The position numbers and the translations under genes are program-made. This document shows positions 7,431 to 16,888 of a DNA stretch of 64,000 bases, in pieces. Position 1 is the first letter of the stretch. Each line of letters begins with the position of its first letter. Source of the DNA: JAAYDI01 sp052034005 (GTDB taxonomy: Bacteria; Planctomycetota; Planctomycetia; Pirellulales; Pirellulaceae); NCBI GenBank assembly GCA_052034005.1, contig JBPOJB010000040.1, forward strand, positions 57,163 to 121,162, in the 5' to 3' direction. The notes under the pieces were generated by a model. That model was not told the origin of the DNA. It made no database searches and saw only the letters and a program-made list of their open reading frames with translations.

Positions 7431-9719
7431 CTAGCGGCTCGTGGCGCTACGCACACGCTGCATCAATTGTTCGGCCGTCTCCATCGGTCGCTCCCCGCCG
7501 TCGGCCGGGCCGGAAGCGTCCAAATAATCGCCGACCACACGTTGCCGGGCGAGCTTGAGTTCCAGGTGTGGGTTCAGCGCGTCCAGCCGCAGGGCCTCCT
7601 CGGCCTGCTCCCTGGCCAACTGGTCCGCGCCGGTCACGTGGCACGCCCACGCCAACTGGGCGCGCAAGATCCCGCTGCACGGATAGAGCCGCACGGCCGT
7701 CCCGTAGGCCTCCACCGCCTGCTCGCCCAGGTCGGCTCGGCCGGACACGGCGTACATCTCCAGGAGCCAGTTGCCGCACCGCCGATAGACCTGGCTGGAA
7801 CTCGGGTTCCGCTCCAGCAGTCCGTCGCGCGCCGCAAAGAACAACGCCAGTTGGCTGTCCGAGCCGTTTGCAATCCAGAGCTCAGACTCCAATTCAGCAC
7901 GCATCTCCCACGGATCGGCCCACCACGGGTCCGCCGCCGCCGCCCGCTCCAAGGCGCGGTCCGCGACCGCTTTGGAGACGGCCTCGTGAGCCTTGTCCAG
8001 CTCTTGGCGGGCCGCCAGGATCGGCCGGTACATGGTCAGAAAACACGCGCCGGCCAAACCGACGACTGCCAGCAGCGCCGCGAACGTCCACCAGGCATCG
8101 CGCCGACTCTCAGATTCCGCCGGGATGCGCTGGTCGCCGCTGTCGCGAACGTTGAGCGCCAACGCGGCCAACAGCCACGCGGATTGGCCCACGCCGGGGA
8201 ACCCGATTCCACCCGCCGCCAGCAGGTTCACACACAGCGTGATGCCCGCCACGACCAACGGACCCGAGTGGAGGGTGCCGTGAGTCACCCACCGATGCAG
8301 GACCCATAGCATGCCGACCGTCGCCGGACATCCCACCCAGAACAGGTCCCATCGCGGCGGGAACCCGCCTGCCCAACCGGCCGGGTACGCCAACACGAAC
8401 CCTGCCACGACACCCGCGTAGACCGCGCCCGGACCGGCCGCGTGGCCGGCCGGCACCGGTCCCGGCGCGGCTTGGGTCGATGCGTTGCCGGCGCGTGTCC
8501 CGTGGCGACGCCGTGATCCGAGGTCCCTCGCCAGCGCGACGGGGATGAGCAGGAACAGAACCAGCACCGGCACGCCGGCCGTGGCCGCGACCTCCATGAG
8601 GAGGTTGTGGGGATCGGCGACCTCTTCACTGGCCGCCGGCACCTTGTAGCGCGTGTAGCAGGACTGGAAATTACCGGGACCGCAACCGAACCAGGGATGG
8701 TCGGCAATCATCGCGCCGGTCGCGCGCCAGTACTCGAGACGCACGGCCAGCGATTTGGGCGCCTCGGTGATCACCTCGCGGTCGAGGCCGCCCAAGCCGG
8801 CCGCGGCGGCCGTCAACACGATCAAGGCGCCCAGGACGCTCAGCAGAACGGACTTGCGGATCCACCGGCGCGGTATCGCGCGGGAGAACGCCAACAGCGT
8901 CATGCCGACCAGCACAGCGCCGTAGGCGCTGCGGCTCTTGGTCAACAGCAGGCAACTGGTCACGAGCACGCCGGACAGGATCAAAGCGAACCGAAGCGGC
9001 CAACCGCCGCGCGGCGACCCCGGCCGGAACGATGTGGCGACGGACAACAAGAGCACCAGGCCGGGCGCCAACAGCCCAGCCAGCGAATTGGTCAGCTCAA
9101 AGGGACCGATCGGTTCCTTGCTGTACAGCCGATCCTTGAAGTGCTGGCGTTCCGGTGAACCGTGTGGCGCGTCGACTCCGGCCGCGCGCAGCGCCGCTTC
9201 CGGATCCCGCTCATACTCCGCCTGCATCCGAGGATTGCTGTAGCCGACCTGGTACAACCCGAACACCGACAGCCCGGTGGCCAGCGCGATCACAGCGCTG
9301 ACCAGCGCGCGTTGTTCGAGCGGGTGTCGGAACAACTGCCGCACCGACAGGAACAGCATGCCGAACGCCATCCACATCCAGATCGCGTTGAGTGTCGGGC
9401 GCGCGTGGCCGGTGCGGAGCATCACGAGGGCACTGGCGCCGTAGCCGAGCAGGAACAGCGCGAGGGCCGGCTCCGTCGCACCCACCGGGCACCGCGGCCG
9501 CGGTGTGGTGAGACGGCCCAGCAGCGTGAGGGCTGCCAGCAGGAACCAGGCCATGATCAGCACCACATGCGTACCGAGCCGGACGGCCGATTCGCTCGGA
9601 ATCAACACCGCAGCGACCAGCAGGACGACGGCGGCGGCAGCCAACAGCGGCTGAGACCGCCCCCGCCAGGGCGGGCGGGTCTGGGCGGCATCGCGGGTCT
9701 GGGAACCTGTCATGTTCAC
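7431..9719 (-). CDS. O-antigen ligase/polymerase-like membrane protein with C-terminal helical repeats
   Basis: 762 residues. About twelve hydrophobic segments fill the first 520 residues, with the Wzy_C-type core motif PHNLLMEVAATAGVPVLVL in a periplasmic loop region. The last 200 residues are soluble and TPR-like (AVEAYGTAVRLYPCSGILRAQLAWA). Proteins of this class ligate or polymerise lipid-linked glycans at the outer face of the inner membrane. The GTG start at 9719 overlaps the TGA of the upstream glycosyltransferase gene (GTGA); ATG at 9713 is a close alternative. The position next to a WecA-type transferase supports a role in surface polysaccharide assembly. Confidence 0.85.
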   Translation of the reverse strand: MNMTGSQTRDAAQTRPPWRGRSQPLLAAAAVVLLVAAVLIPSESAVRLGTHVVLIMAWFLLAALTLLGRLTTPRPRCPVGATEPALALFLLGYGASALVMLRTGHARPTLNAIWMWMAFGMLFLSVRQLFRHPLEQRALVSAVIALATGLSVFGLYQVGYSNPRMQAEYERDPEAALRAAGVDAPHGSPERQHFKDRLYSKEPIGPFELTNSLAGLLAPGLVLLLSVATSFRPGSPRGGWPLRFALILSGVLVTSCLLLTKSRSAYGAVLVGMTLLAFSRAIPRRWIRKSVLLSVLGALIVLTAAAAGLGGLDREVITEAPKSLAVRLEYWRATGAMIADHPWFGCGPGNFQSCYTRYKVPAASEEVADPHNLLMEVAATAGVPVLVLFLLIPVALARDLGSRRRHGTRAGNASTQAAPGPVPAGHAAGPGAVYAGVVAGFVLAYPAGWAGGFPPRWDLFWVGCPATVGMLWVLHRWVTHGTLHSGPLVVAGITLCVNLLAAGGIGFPGVGQSAWLLAALALNVRDSGDQRIPAESESRRDAWWTFAALLAVVGLAGACFLTMYRPILAARQELDKAHEAVSKAVADRALERAAAADPWWADPWEMRAELESELWIANGSDSQLALFFAARDGLLERNPSSSQVYRRCGNWLLEMYAVSGRADLGEQAVEAYGTAVRLYPCSGILRAQLAWACHVTGADQLAREQAEEALRLDALNPHLELKLARQRVVGDYLDASGPADGGERPMETAEQLMQRVRSATSR

Positions 9720-10861
9720 GGACGCTGTTTCCGGCGCGAGGTGGTCTCCAGGATGGCAATCAAACCGAGAATGCAGACGATCATGAGCAGGACGATCAGC
9801 GCGCCCGACAGGTCGACCTGCCGCAGCAACAGCGCGCCGAAGCCACAGGTGGCCGTGGTCAAGTATATGGTCAGCACGGCTTGCCCTTTGCTCAACCCCA
9901 GATCCACCAGGCGGTGGGAAAAATGGCTCTTGTCCGCCTGGAACGGACTACGCCCCTCGCGAATCCGAATCCAGATCACGCTGGTCATGTCGTAGAGCGG
10001 CACGGCCATCACGCACAGCGGCGCGAGCACCGCGTACGGCCGGCTCCCCCTGTACTCGGTGTAGGTGGCCAGCAGCGTGGCGACCGCCACGCAGAACCCG
10101 ACGAAATAGCTCCCCGCGTCACCCATGAAGATCCGTGCCGGGGGACGGTTGTGCCACAGAAAACCGATCAGCGCCCCGACGACCACCAGCAGGAAACCGG
10201 CCACGAACAGCTGCGGCTGATGCGCTTGCGATTGGGGAATCGTGAGCAGCACAGCCGCCAGCATGGCGGCCGCAATGGCCGCCACACCGCCCGAGAGCCC
10301 GTCCATGTTGTCCAGCATGTTGAACGAATTGATCAGCCCCACGATCCAGATCACCGACAAGCAGCAGGTAACCCAGGGCAGGTCGATAAACGCGGTGAGC
10401 CGCCAGCCCTGCCACAGTACACAAATCGTGGCCACTGTACCCTGCAGCCCCAAACGCAGCCGCCACCCCAGCCCGTAGCGGTCGTCCAGCAGGCCCACCA
10501 GCATCAGGACCGTGCCGCCACCCAGCAGCGCCCAGAGCGCAGGGGCCTGATGGGCCAGCCCGGCCAGGTGCGGCCGCGCGAAGGCGGGTATCCACCGCGC
10601 GGCCCATTCGTGGCCCAGGTCACCCGACCGGAGAAACCCCACGAGGAGTTGCCCGGCCGCCAAGGGCAGAACCACGCCCAGCCAGATCGCCAGGCCGCCG
10701 CCCATCGGGGTCGGCGCCGTGTGCACCTTGCGCGCATCGGGCCGATCGACCAGTTGCCACCGCAGCGCCAGGCGCCGCACGTAGCGGACCGCCAACAGAG
10801 AAATGACGAAGCTCGGCAGTGTGGCTCCGCAGACGAACCACAGCAAATCGCGCGTGTTCAT
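9716..10861 (-). CDS. WecA/TagO-like undecaprenyl-phosphate sugar-1-phosphate transferase (MraY superfamily)
   Basis: 381 residues with about eleven membrane segments. Family motifs are clear: DRPDARKVHTAPTPMGGGLA near the N-terminus, the aspartate-rich NSFNMLDNMDGLSGG, and the HNRPPARIFMGDAGSYFVGF loop. These enzymes transfer a HexNAc-1-phosphate from UDP-sugar to a polyprenyl phosphate, the first step of O-antigen, enterobacterial common antigen or teichoic acid synthesis. The exact sugar cannot be read from the sequence, so no symbol is given. It lies 2 bp after the DUF4416 gene and overlaps the O-antigen-ligase-like gene by 4 bp. Confidence 0.9.
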   Translation of the reverse strand: MNTRDLLWFVCGATLPSFVISLLAVRYVRRLALRWQLVDRPDARKVHTAPTPMGGGLAIWLGVVLPLAAGQLLVGFLRSGDLGHEWAARWIPAFARPHLAGLAHQAPALWALLGGGTVLMLVGLLDDRYGLGWRLRLGLQGTVATICVLWQGWRLTAFIDLPWVTCCLSVIWIVGLINSFNMLDNMDGLSGGVAAIAAAMLAAVLLTIPQSQAHQPQLFVAGFLLVVVGALIGFLWHNRPPARIFMGDAGSYFVGFCVAVATLLATYTEYRGSRPYAVLAPLCVMAVPLYDMTSVIWIRIREGRSPFQADKSHFSHRLVDLGLSKGQAVLTIYLTTATCGFGALLLRQVDLSGALIVLLMIVCILGLIAILETTSRRKQRP

Positions 10862-10863
10862 GG

Positions 10864-11403
10864 TCAGCTTTCATGCTTGCGAGCCCGATAGTACTCGCGG
10901 CAGCGCAGCAGGAACTGATGATAATCGGCCCGCTGATAGTCGGGATAGGTCCAGGGACGCTTATGCCAGCCGCCGGCATGGAAATAGAGCGTATTCTCCG
11001 CGAAGATCCCCCGCGCCAAGTAGATCCGATGGTCCCGATCCTTGGTCGAGGCCAGGATGAGTTTCGCTTCGGTCAGGTAGCCGGGATCCAGATTCAGCGG
11101 CCGCGGCTCCGGCCCCGTCCGGCACCGCGCATACTCCTGCTCCCATTGGTTGGTCAGCAGCTTGCGCTCCGGGAGCAACGTCGGATCCATCAGCGTCTGG
11201 AAGGCCCACAGCACTTTCGTCAGTTCCGTGCCCATGGTGGCGGCGTAGTAGTCCGTCTCGCGGAACTGGAAGCGATCGCTCTCCAGGGCGATGGGCCCCC
11301 ACTGCGATTCCAGCCGTTGCCGGGCCCACTGGAGCGCCGCCGGGTATCGGCTCAAGGCCGCCACCACGCACAGAACGCGACGATGCTCGCTCGGCTCGCC
11401 CAT
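10864..11403 (-). CDS. DUF4416 family protein
   Basis: 179 residues, a single soluble domain. Diagnostic stretches are YYAATMGTELTKVLWAFQTL, LDPGYLTEAKLILASTKDRD and HRIYLARGIFAENTL, which match DUF4416 as I remember it. The function of the family is unknown. The invariant His, Asp and Glu residues in the second half suggest a possible enzymatic role, but this is inference. The gene lies 45 bp downstream of proS and 2 bp upstream of the WecA-like gene. Confidence 0.8.
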   Translation of the reverse strand: MGEPSEHRRVLCVVAALSRYPAALQWARQRLESQWGPIALESDRFQFRETDYYAATMGTELTKVLWAFQTLMDPTLLPERKLLTNQWEQEYARCRTGPEPRPLNLDPGYLTEAKLILASTKDRDHRIYLARGIFAENTLYFHAGGWHKRPWTYPDYQRADYHQFLLRCREYYRARKHES

Positions 11404-11448
11404 GTCACCCGCTCCCGTGACGCCCGCGCCACCGGCTCCGCCCGTGTC

Positions 11449-12960
11449 CTAATACGCCTTAGCAAACACAACTCGTTGCGGGCTTGGCTTGCCGGTGAAC
11501 AGGCACTTGCCCGGCTGAGGGTCAGGTTCGAATGGAATGCAGCGGATGGTAACCTTCAGATCGTTCAGCAGCGTTTCGGTCGACGGGTCATCGGCCCAAT
11601 GGCACAGCGCGAAGCCGCCGTGGATCTCCGGCTGCTCGGCGTTCCGGGGCGTGAAGAAGGCGCGAAAATCGTCGAGGCTGTCGATCGTACGAGTGTGCTC
11701 CTGCCGCAAGGCCAGCGCCCGATCGAACAGCGTCCGCTGGATGTCATCCAGAGTCTCCGCCACGGTGGCGACGAACTGTCGGCGATCCACGCTCGCCTTC
11801 TGCCCGGTGTCGCGGCGCGCCACGAAGACCGCCTGCTTCTCCAGGTCCTTGGGGCCGATCTCGACGCGGAGCGGCACGCCGCGTTTGATGTGGTGCCAGT
11901 TCTTCTCGCCGCCGCGCAGGTCGCGGTCGTCGATGGCCACCTGCACCGTCCCGTCGGCGTACGGCACGGCCCCCAGTTCCTGGTGCAGCGCCCGGCAGTA
12001 GGCCAGGACCGCCGAGCGTTGCTGATCGTTGCGGTAGATCGGCAGGATCACGACCTGCCGCGGCGCGAGCCGCGGCGGCAGGACCAACCCATCGTCGTCG
12101 CTGTGGGTCATCAGCAGCGCGCCGACCAGGCGCGTGGACACGCCCCAGGAGGTGGTCCAGGCATAGACCTCCTGGCCGTGCTGGTCCTGGAACTTGATCT
12201 CCTGTGCGCGGGCGAAGTTCTGGCCCAGGAAGTGGGAGGTGCCGGCTTGCAGGGCCTTGCGATCCTGCATCATCGCCTCGATGCACAACGTGCGCACCGC
12301 GCCGGGGAACCGTTCGTTCGCCGTCTTTTCGCCTTGCACGACCGGCATCGCCATGTATTGTTCGGCGAACTGTGCGTACAGGTCGAGCATCCGCCGGGTC
12401 TCTTCCCGCGCCTCCTGTTCGGTGGCGTGGGCCGTGTGCCCCTCCTGCCAGAGGAACTCGGCGGTGCGCAGGAACATCCGCGTGCGCATCTCCCACCGGA
12501 CCACGTTGGCCCACTGGTTGATCAGGATCGGCAGGTCGCGATACGACTGGATCCACTTGGCGTACATGGCGCCCACGATCGTCTCGCTGGTGGGGCGCAC
12601 GATCAGCGGTTCCTCGAGCGGCCCGGCGGGCACCAGCCGCCCGTCCCGGCCATGTTCCAGCCGATAGTGGGTCACCACGGCGCACTCCTTGGCGAACCCC
12701 TCCACGTGCTCCGCCTCCTTCTCCAGGAAGCTGATCGGGATGAACAGCGGAAAGTAGGCGTTCTGGTGGCCGGTGTCCTTGAACATCCGGTCCAGCACGC
12801 GCTGCATGTTCTCCCAGAGCGCGTAGCCCCACGGCTTGATGACCATGCAGCCGCGGACCGGCGACACTTCGGCCAGGTCAGCCGCCTTGATCACCTGCTG
12901 ATACCATTGCGGATAGTCTTCGGCGCGCGTGGGGCTGATCGCATGACTGTTCTTGGCCAT
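11449..12960 (-). CDS. proS: Prolyl-tRNA synthetase, archaeal/eukaryotic type
   Basis: 503 residues; attaches proline to tRNA-Pro in the cytoplasm. The class II motifs are visible (LIVRPTSETIVGAMYAKWI; NQWANVVRWEMRTRMFLRTA). The protein is short, lacks the roughly 180-residue editing insertion of the usual bacterial enzyme, and ends in VFAKAY with the C-terminal tyrosine typical of the archaeal-type enzymes. The start was taken as the second of two adjacent ATGs (12963 or 12960), with AAAGGA upstream. It is the first gene of a minus-strand run that continues into surface-glycan genes, and it is divergent from the YhaM gene. Confidence 0.95.
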   Translation of the reverse strand: MAKNSHAISPTRAEDYPQWYQQVIKAADLAEVSPVRGCMVIKPWGYALWENMQRVLDRMFKDTGHQNAYFPLFIPISFLEKEAEHVEGFAKECAVVTHYRLEHGRDGRLVPAGPLEEPLIVRPTSETIVGAMYAKWIQSYRDLPILINQWANVVRWEMRTRMFLRTAEFLWQEGHTAHATEQEAREETRRMLDLYAQFAEQYMAMPVVQGEKTANERFPGAVRTLCIEAMMQDRKALQAGTSHFLGQNFARAQEIKFQDQHGQEVYAWTTSWGVSTRLVGALLMTHSDDDGLVLPPRLAPRQVVILPIYRNDQQRSAVLAYCRALHQELGAVPYADGTVQVAIDDRDLRGGEKNWHHIKRGVPLRVEIGPKDLEKQAVFVARRDTGQKASVDRRQFVATVAETLDDIQRTLFDRALALRQEHTRTIDSLDDFRAFFTPRNAEQPEIHGGFALCHWADDPSTETLLNDLKVTIRCIPFEPDPQPGKCLFTGKPSPQRVVFAKAY

Positions 12961-13267
12961 CATCGTCCTTTCCATCCACGCGCGCCGGCCGGCCGGCCCT
13001 GGTGGCGGGCGTGCGTGTCAGGCGGCATTGTAGGTGAACCGCCGCGCCGCGGGCAATACGGCGGCGGCGGCGCCGGTTCGCCCGGCGCGTCTTCCACGCC
13101 GGGCATTGGACACCGGCCTGCAAACCGGGGGCGACCGATCACCGCGAACGGCCTGTGGCAGCCGGGCGGGGGTAGGCACCGCTGCGCGCCGCCACTAGAA
13201 TCTCCACGTACGCACGACCGGGGCCGGCGTGGCCTCGACACTTCTGACCGCTCGCTTCGGATACCCC
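12961..13267. other. Divergent intergenic region between proS and the YhaM gene
   Basis: 307 bp with no supportable gene. It should hold the promoters for both flanking genes. The only sigma70-like pair I can point to is TAGGCA (13173-13178) and TAGAAT (13196-13201), spaced 17, on the plus strand. A GC-rich run of GGC/CGG triplets lies around 13060-13085. Confidence 0.5.
13173..13201 (+). promoter_or_regulatory. Candidate sigma70-type promoter for the YhaM/RNase R pair
   Basis: TAGGCA and TAGAAT are separated by 17 bp, each matching four or five of six consensus bases. It would start transcription near 13208, about 60 bp before the chosen start codon. Pattern match only. Confidence 0.35.
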
Positions 13268-14257
13268 ATGGCACGTCGCTTCATCAACCAACTGGGCGAA
13301 CATGAGTCGGTGGATGAGATCTTCCTGGTCTCCGACAAGCAGCTTCGTACGAACCGCAATGGGAACCTGTACCTGCAGCTCCGGCTGGCTGATCGCAGCG
13401 GCTCGGTGACCGCCATGCTGTGGAACGTCAACGACCAGATCTGCAACAGTTTCGACAACGGCGAGTATGTCCGCGTGCAAGCCACCACGCAGTTCTACAA
13501 CGGCGTCTTGCAGATGATCGTGCAGCGCCTGGAGCGGGCGGACGCCAGGACCGTCGACGAGGCGGAATTCCAGACGCTGGCGACCACGGAAATCGACCGG
13601 CTGGCGGCGCGGCTGGCCGTCCTGCTGCGCGGGGTGCGGAACCATCACCTCCGGTCGCTGGCCGAATGCTTCCTGATGGACGAGCCGTTCATGGAGCGGT
13701 TCCTGCGCGCGCCGGCCGGCGTGAAGAACCACCACGCCTACCACGGCGGACTGGTCGAGCATGTGGTCAGCTTGATGGAGGTCTCGGCTGCCGTCGCGCC
13801 GCTCTACCCGGACATCGATGCGGACCTCCTGCTGCTGGGCGCGTTCCTGCACGACATCGGCAAAGTCCGGGAACTGACCTACGACCGGGAGCTGGGCTAC
13901 AGCGACGAGGGGCAGCTGATCGGCCACCTGGTGATCGCCGTGGAGATACTGGACCAGAAGATCCAGGAATCGCAGACGCTCAGCAACGAGCCGTTTCCCG
14001 ACCAGTTGCGGCTGCTCTTGAAGCACATGATCCTGAGCCACCACGGCGAGTACGAGTTCGGCAGCCCGAAGCTGCCCATGACGCGGGAGGCCGTGGCGCT
14101 CCACTTCCTCGACAATCTCGACGCGAAGCTCCAGTTGTATAATCTGCTGATCCGCAGCGATGCCAACACCGAGAGCAACTGGACGACCTATCACCCGAAT
14201 CTCGGCCGCAAGCTCTACAAGGCCACGTCCGTCGAGAGTTCGCCGGACGAGAGCTGA
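13268..14257 (+). CDS. 3'-5' exoribonuclease, YhaM family (OB fold + HD domain)
   Basis: 329 residues. Residues 13-90 form an OB-fold tRNA_anti-like domain (NRNGNLYLQLRLADRSGSVT). An HD phosphohydrolase domain follows with HHAYHGGLVEHVV (His155 onward) and LHDIGK (His195, Asp196). YhaM-type enzymes are metal-dependent 3'-5' exonucleases acting on RNA and single-stranded DNA. The start MARRFINQLGE at 13268 follows the conserved beginning of the family; a GTG at 13229 is an in-frame alternative. It lies 36 bp upstream of the RNase R gene, giving a two-gene RNA-decay cluster. Confidence 0.9.
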   Translation: MARRFINQLGEHESVDEIFLVSDKQLRTNRNGNLYLQLRLADRSGSVTAMLWNVNDQICNSFDNGEYVRVQATTQFYNGVLQMIVQRLERADARTVDEAEFQTLATTEIDRLAARLAVLLRGVRNHHLRSLAECFLMDEPFMERFLRAPAGVKNHHAYHGGLVEHVVSLMEVSAAVAPLYPDIDADLLLLGAFLHDIGKVRELTYDRELGYSDEGQLIGHLVIAVEILDQKIQESQTLSNEPFPDQLRLLLKHMILSHHGEYEFGSPKLPMTREAVALHFLDNLDAKLQLYNLLIRSDANTESNWTTYHPNLGRKLYKATSVESSPDES

Positions 14258-14293
14258 GCAGGTCGCGTTGCGGCGCCCCGGAGCACAACCCGG

Positions 14294-16558
14294 ATGAACC
14301 TGAGCGACCTCGAACGGCTGTTGCTCAAGCATGTCCACTCCGCGCGCTATCGACCGGCCAAGCCGCGCGTCATCACCAGGCGACTCGGGCTGCCGGAATC
14401 GCGCAGGCCGGACGTGCGCAGGGCGGTCAAGCGGTTGGCCGAGCGCGGGTTGATCGTGTACGGCACCAACCATGTGGTCGAGGCCGGACCGCAGGCGGCG
14501 GCCCCGGCCGTCCAGGCGGCCGGGATCGTGGGCACCTTCCAGCGCGCGGCCGGCGGATTCGGGTTCGTCAAACCGCGCGCATCCGACACGGATCGAGCCG
14601 GCCGGGCGGACATCTACATCCCGGCCAAACGCGCCGCCGACGCGGCCACCGGCGATCGGGTCCGCGTGCGGCTGCTCAAACCGAAAGGACGCGGGGCGGC
14701 CCAACGGTGGGAAGGCCAGATCGTGGAAGTGCTGGAACGCGAGACACACCAGTTCGTCGGCCGATACCGGCCATACCGCGGCCAGCCCCTGGTCCAAGTG
14801 GACGGCAAGCTGTTCGCCGAGCCGATCCCGGTCGGCGACCCCGGCGCCAAGAGCGTGCGGCCGGACGACATCGTCGTGATCGAGATGGTCCGGTTCCCGT
14901 CGTACGCGCACGACGGCGAGGCCGTGATCATCGAGGTGCTCGGGCCGCGCGGCGCGCCGGGCGTGGACACCCTGTCGATCATCCGCGAATACGGCTTGCC
15001 CGAAGCGTTTCCCGAGGAGGTGCTGAGCGCCGCGCGGCGCCAGGCCGAGTCGTTTGACCCCGCGCACCTGGAGGGACGCGCCGACTTGACCGCGCTGACG
15101 GTGATCACGATCGACCCGGCCGACGCGCGCGACTTCGACGACGCGATCTCGCTCGAGAGACTCGACAACGGACACTGGAAGCTGGGGGTCCATATCGCGG
15201 ACGTCGCGCACTTCGTGCCGCCCCGGTCGCCGCTGGACCGGGAGGCCCGGGCGCGGGGCACGAGCGTGTACCTGCCGGACCGCGTGATCCCGATGCTGCC
15301 CGAAGTGATCTCCAATCACCTGGCCAGCCTGCAGCCGCAGCGCGTCCGCTTCACGAAGACGGCCTTCCTTGAGTTCACGTCCGAGGGGGTCCGCGTCCAC
15401 ACGGAAATCGCCCGCTCCGCCATCCAGAGCGCCCGCCGCTTCAACTACGACGAGGTGCAGAGCTTCCTCCGCCAGCCGGCGCGCTGGAAGAGAAAGCTGA
15501 GCGCCGAGGTGTTCGCCCTGCTGGGCCGCATGCACGAACTGGCCATGCTGTTGCGCCAGCGGCGGCTGGAGCGCGGCGCCTTGGAATTGCGGCTGCCGGA
15601 AGTCGCACTCGAACTGGACGACGAAGGCCAGGTCCGCGGCGCGCGGGTCGTCGAGCATAACGAGAGCCACCAGATCATCGAGGAATTCATGCTGGCGGCC
15701 AACGAGGCCGTGGCGGAACACCTGACCGAGCGCAAGGCCCTGTTCCTGCGCCGCACTCATGCGCCGCCCTCCACCACGAAACTCCGCGACCTCACCTCCT
15801 TCGTCCGGCAACTGGGAATCCCGTGCGACAACCTGGAGAGCCGGTTCGAGATCCAGCGCGTGCTCGAACAGGTCGCCGGCCGGCCGGAAGAACAGGCCGT
15901 GAACTACGCCGTGCTGCGCAGCATGCAGAAGGCCGAGTACTCCCCGGCGACCGAACGCCACTATGCGCTGAATATGACCAACTACTGTCACTTCACCTCG
16001 CCCATCCGCCGCTACCCGGACCTGACCGTGCACCGGCTGCTGGACGAGCTGGCCGACGGCCGGCGGCCGCGCAACGACCTGCCGCGACTGGTCCAGCTGG
16101 GAGAACACTGCTCGCAACGGGAGCAGCGGGCGGAGGACGCGGAACGCGAGCTGATCAAGGTCAAACTGCTCAACTACCTGAGCCGCCAGATCGGGCTCAG
16201 CATGGATGCCGTGATCACGGGCGTGGAGGATTTCGGCCTGTTCGTCCAGGGCGTCCAATGGCCGGCCGAAGGCCTGGTGCAGGTCAGCTCGCTGGAGGAC
16301 GACTATTACCGGCTCGATCCCGCCTCGCACAGCCTGGTCGGCTACCGCTCGGGCCACCAGTACCGGCTGGGCGACCCGGTCCGCGTCGAAGTCGCGCGCG
16401 TGGACCTGGACCGCCGGGAACTGGATTTCCACCTGATCGGTCCGGCCGGCACGCAGGTCCCGCCCGCCGCCCGGGCCGCGCAAGCCCGTCCCGCCGCCCG
16501 GGCCGACCGCCGCGCCCCACGCGGCCGACAACCCAAACGCGGGAAACGCAACCGGTAG
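14294..16558 (+). CDS. rnr: Ribonuclease R
   Basis: 754 residues, normal for RNase R. An N-terminal winged-helix-like segment (residues 1-60) and cold-shock OB domains (GTFQRAAGGFGFVKPR) precede the RNB catalytic domain with DARDFDDA at 277-284, which supplies the metal-binding aspartates. The family block TNYCHFTSPIRRYPDLTVHR and a C-terminal S1 domain (MDAVITGVEDFGLFVQG) follow, ending in a basic Arg/Ala-rich tail. The enzyme degrades structured RNA processively 3' to 5'. It follows the YhaM gene on the same strand. Confidence 0.95.
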   Translation: MNLSDLERLLLKHVHSARYRPAKPRVITRRLGLPESRRPDVRRAVKRLAERGLIVYGTNHVVEAGPQAAAPAVQAAGIVGTFQRAAGGFGFVKPRASDTDRAGRADIYIPAKRAADAATGDRVRVRLLKPKGRGAAQRWEGQIVEVLERETHQFVGRYRPYRGQPLVQVDGKLFAEPIPVGDPGAKSVRPDDIVVIEMVRFPSYAHDGEAVIIEVLGPRGAPGVDTLSIIREYGLPEAFPEEVLSAARRQAESFDPAHLEGRADLTALTVITIDPADARDFDDAISLERLDNGHWKLGVHIADVAHFVPPRSPLDREARARGTSVYLPDRVIPMLPEVISNHLASLQPQRVRFTKTAFLEFTSEGVRVHTEIARSAIQSARRFNYDEVQSFLRQPARWKRKLSAEVFALLGRMHELAMLLRQRRLERGALELRLPEVALELDDEGQVRGARVVEHNESHQIIEEFMLAANEAVAEHLTERKALFLRRTHAPPSTTKLRDLTSFVRQLGIPCDNLESRFEIQRVLEQVAGRPEEQAVNYAVLRSMQKAEYSPATERHYALNMTNYCHFTSPIRRYPDLTVHRLLDELADGRRPRNDLPRLVQLGEHCSQREQRAEDAERELIKVKLLNYLSRQIGLSMDAVITGVEDFGLFVQGVQWPAEGLVQVSSLEDDYYRLDPASHSLVGYRSGHQYRLGDPVRVEVARVDLDRRELDFHLIGPAGTQVPPAARAAQARPAARADRRAPRGRQPKRGKRNR

Positions 16559-16888
16559 CGCCCGCGGCACACCGCGCGGCGGGCGGGAAGGTCATCGCCG
16601 CGCCGGCCGGCCGCCGCGCCGGCAAACCCGATGCGTACGATCCGTGCCATGTGTGGTTCGAGGGCCAGCGCCCTGGAAACGGCCTACCAATCGGCTACAA
16701 TGCCCGCACAGCCCGTCGCGCTCGCACGGCATCCGGCCCCAGGTGACGCGGCTGAACCGTGGTTGTTCGTGGGCTTTCTGGAATGACAACGCTCGCCGCC
16801 GCCGCCGTCTGCCGGTCGGTCGGCCGTCCCCGGCGCGCCGGCGAGGGCGTGGCAACACGCGGAGGCTGCGCACCGGCGCGTCAAGATC
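16559..16888. other. Intergenic region upstream of the glycine-cleavage operon
   Basis: 330 bp, GC-rich, with no credible gene. A TACAAT element lies at 16696-16701. I looked for the tandem aptamer of a glycine riboswitch and did not find its conserved core. Confidence 0.5.
16674..16701 (+). promoter_or_regulatory. Candidate promoter of the gcv operon
   Basis: TGGAAA and TACAAT are spaced 16 bp. The -10 element is good and the -35 weak. It would give a leader of about 180 nt before gcvT. Pattern match only. Confidence 0.35.

Noticed and set aside
13139..16570. 1143-codon minus-strand frame opposite YhaM and RNase R
   Set aside because: It spans two well-supported genes and their gap; the protein has no recognisable domain and shows shadow composition.
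16559..16888. Glycine riboswitch before gcvT
   Set aside because: The conserved aptamer core and kink-turn sequences were not found.
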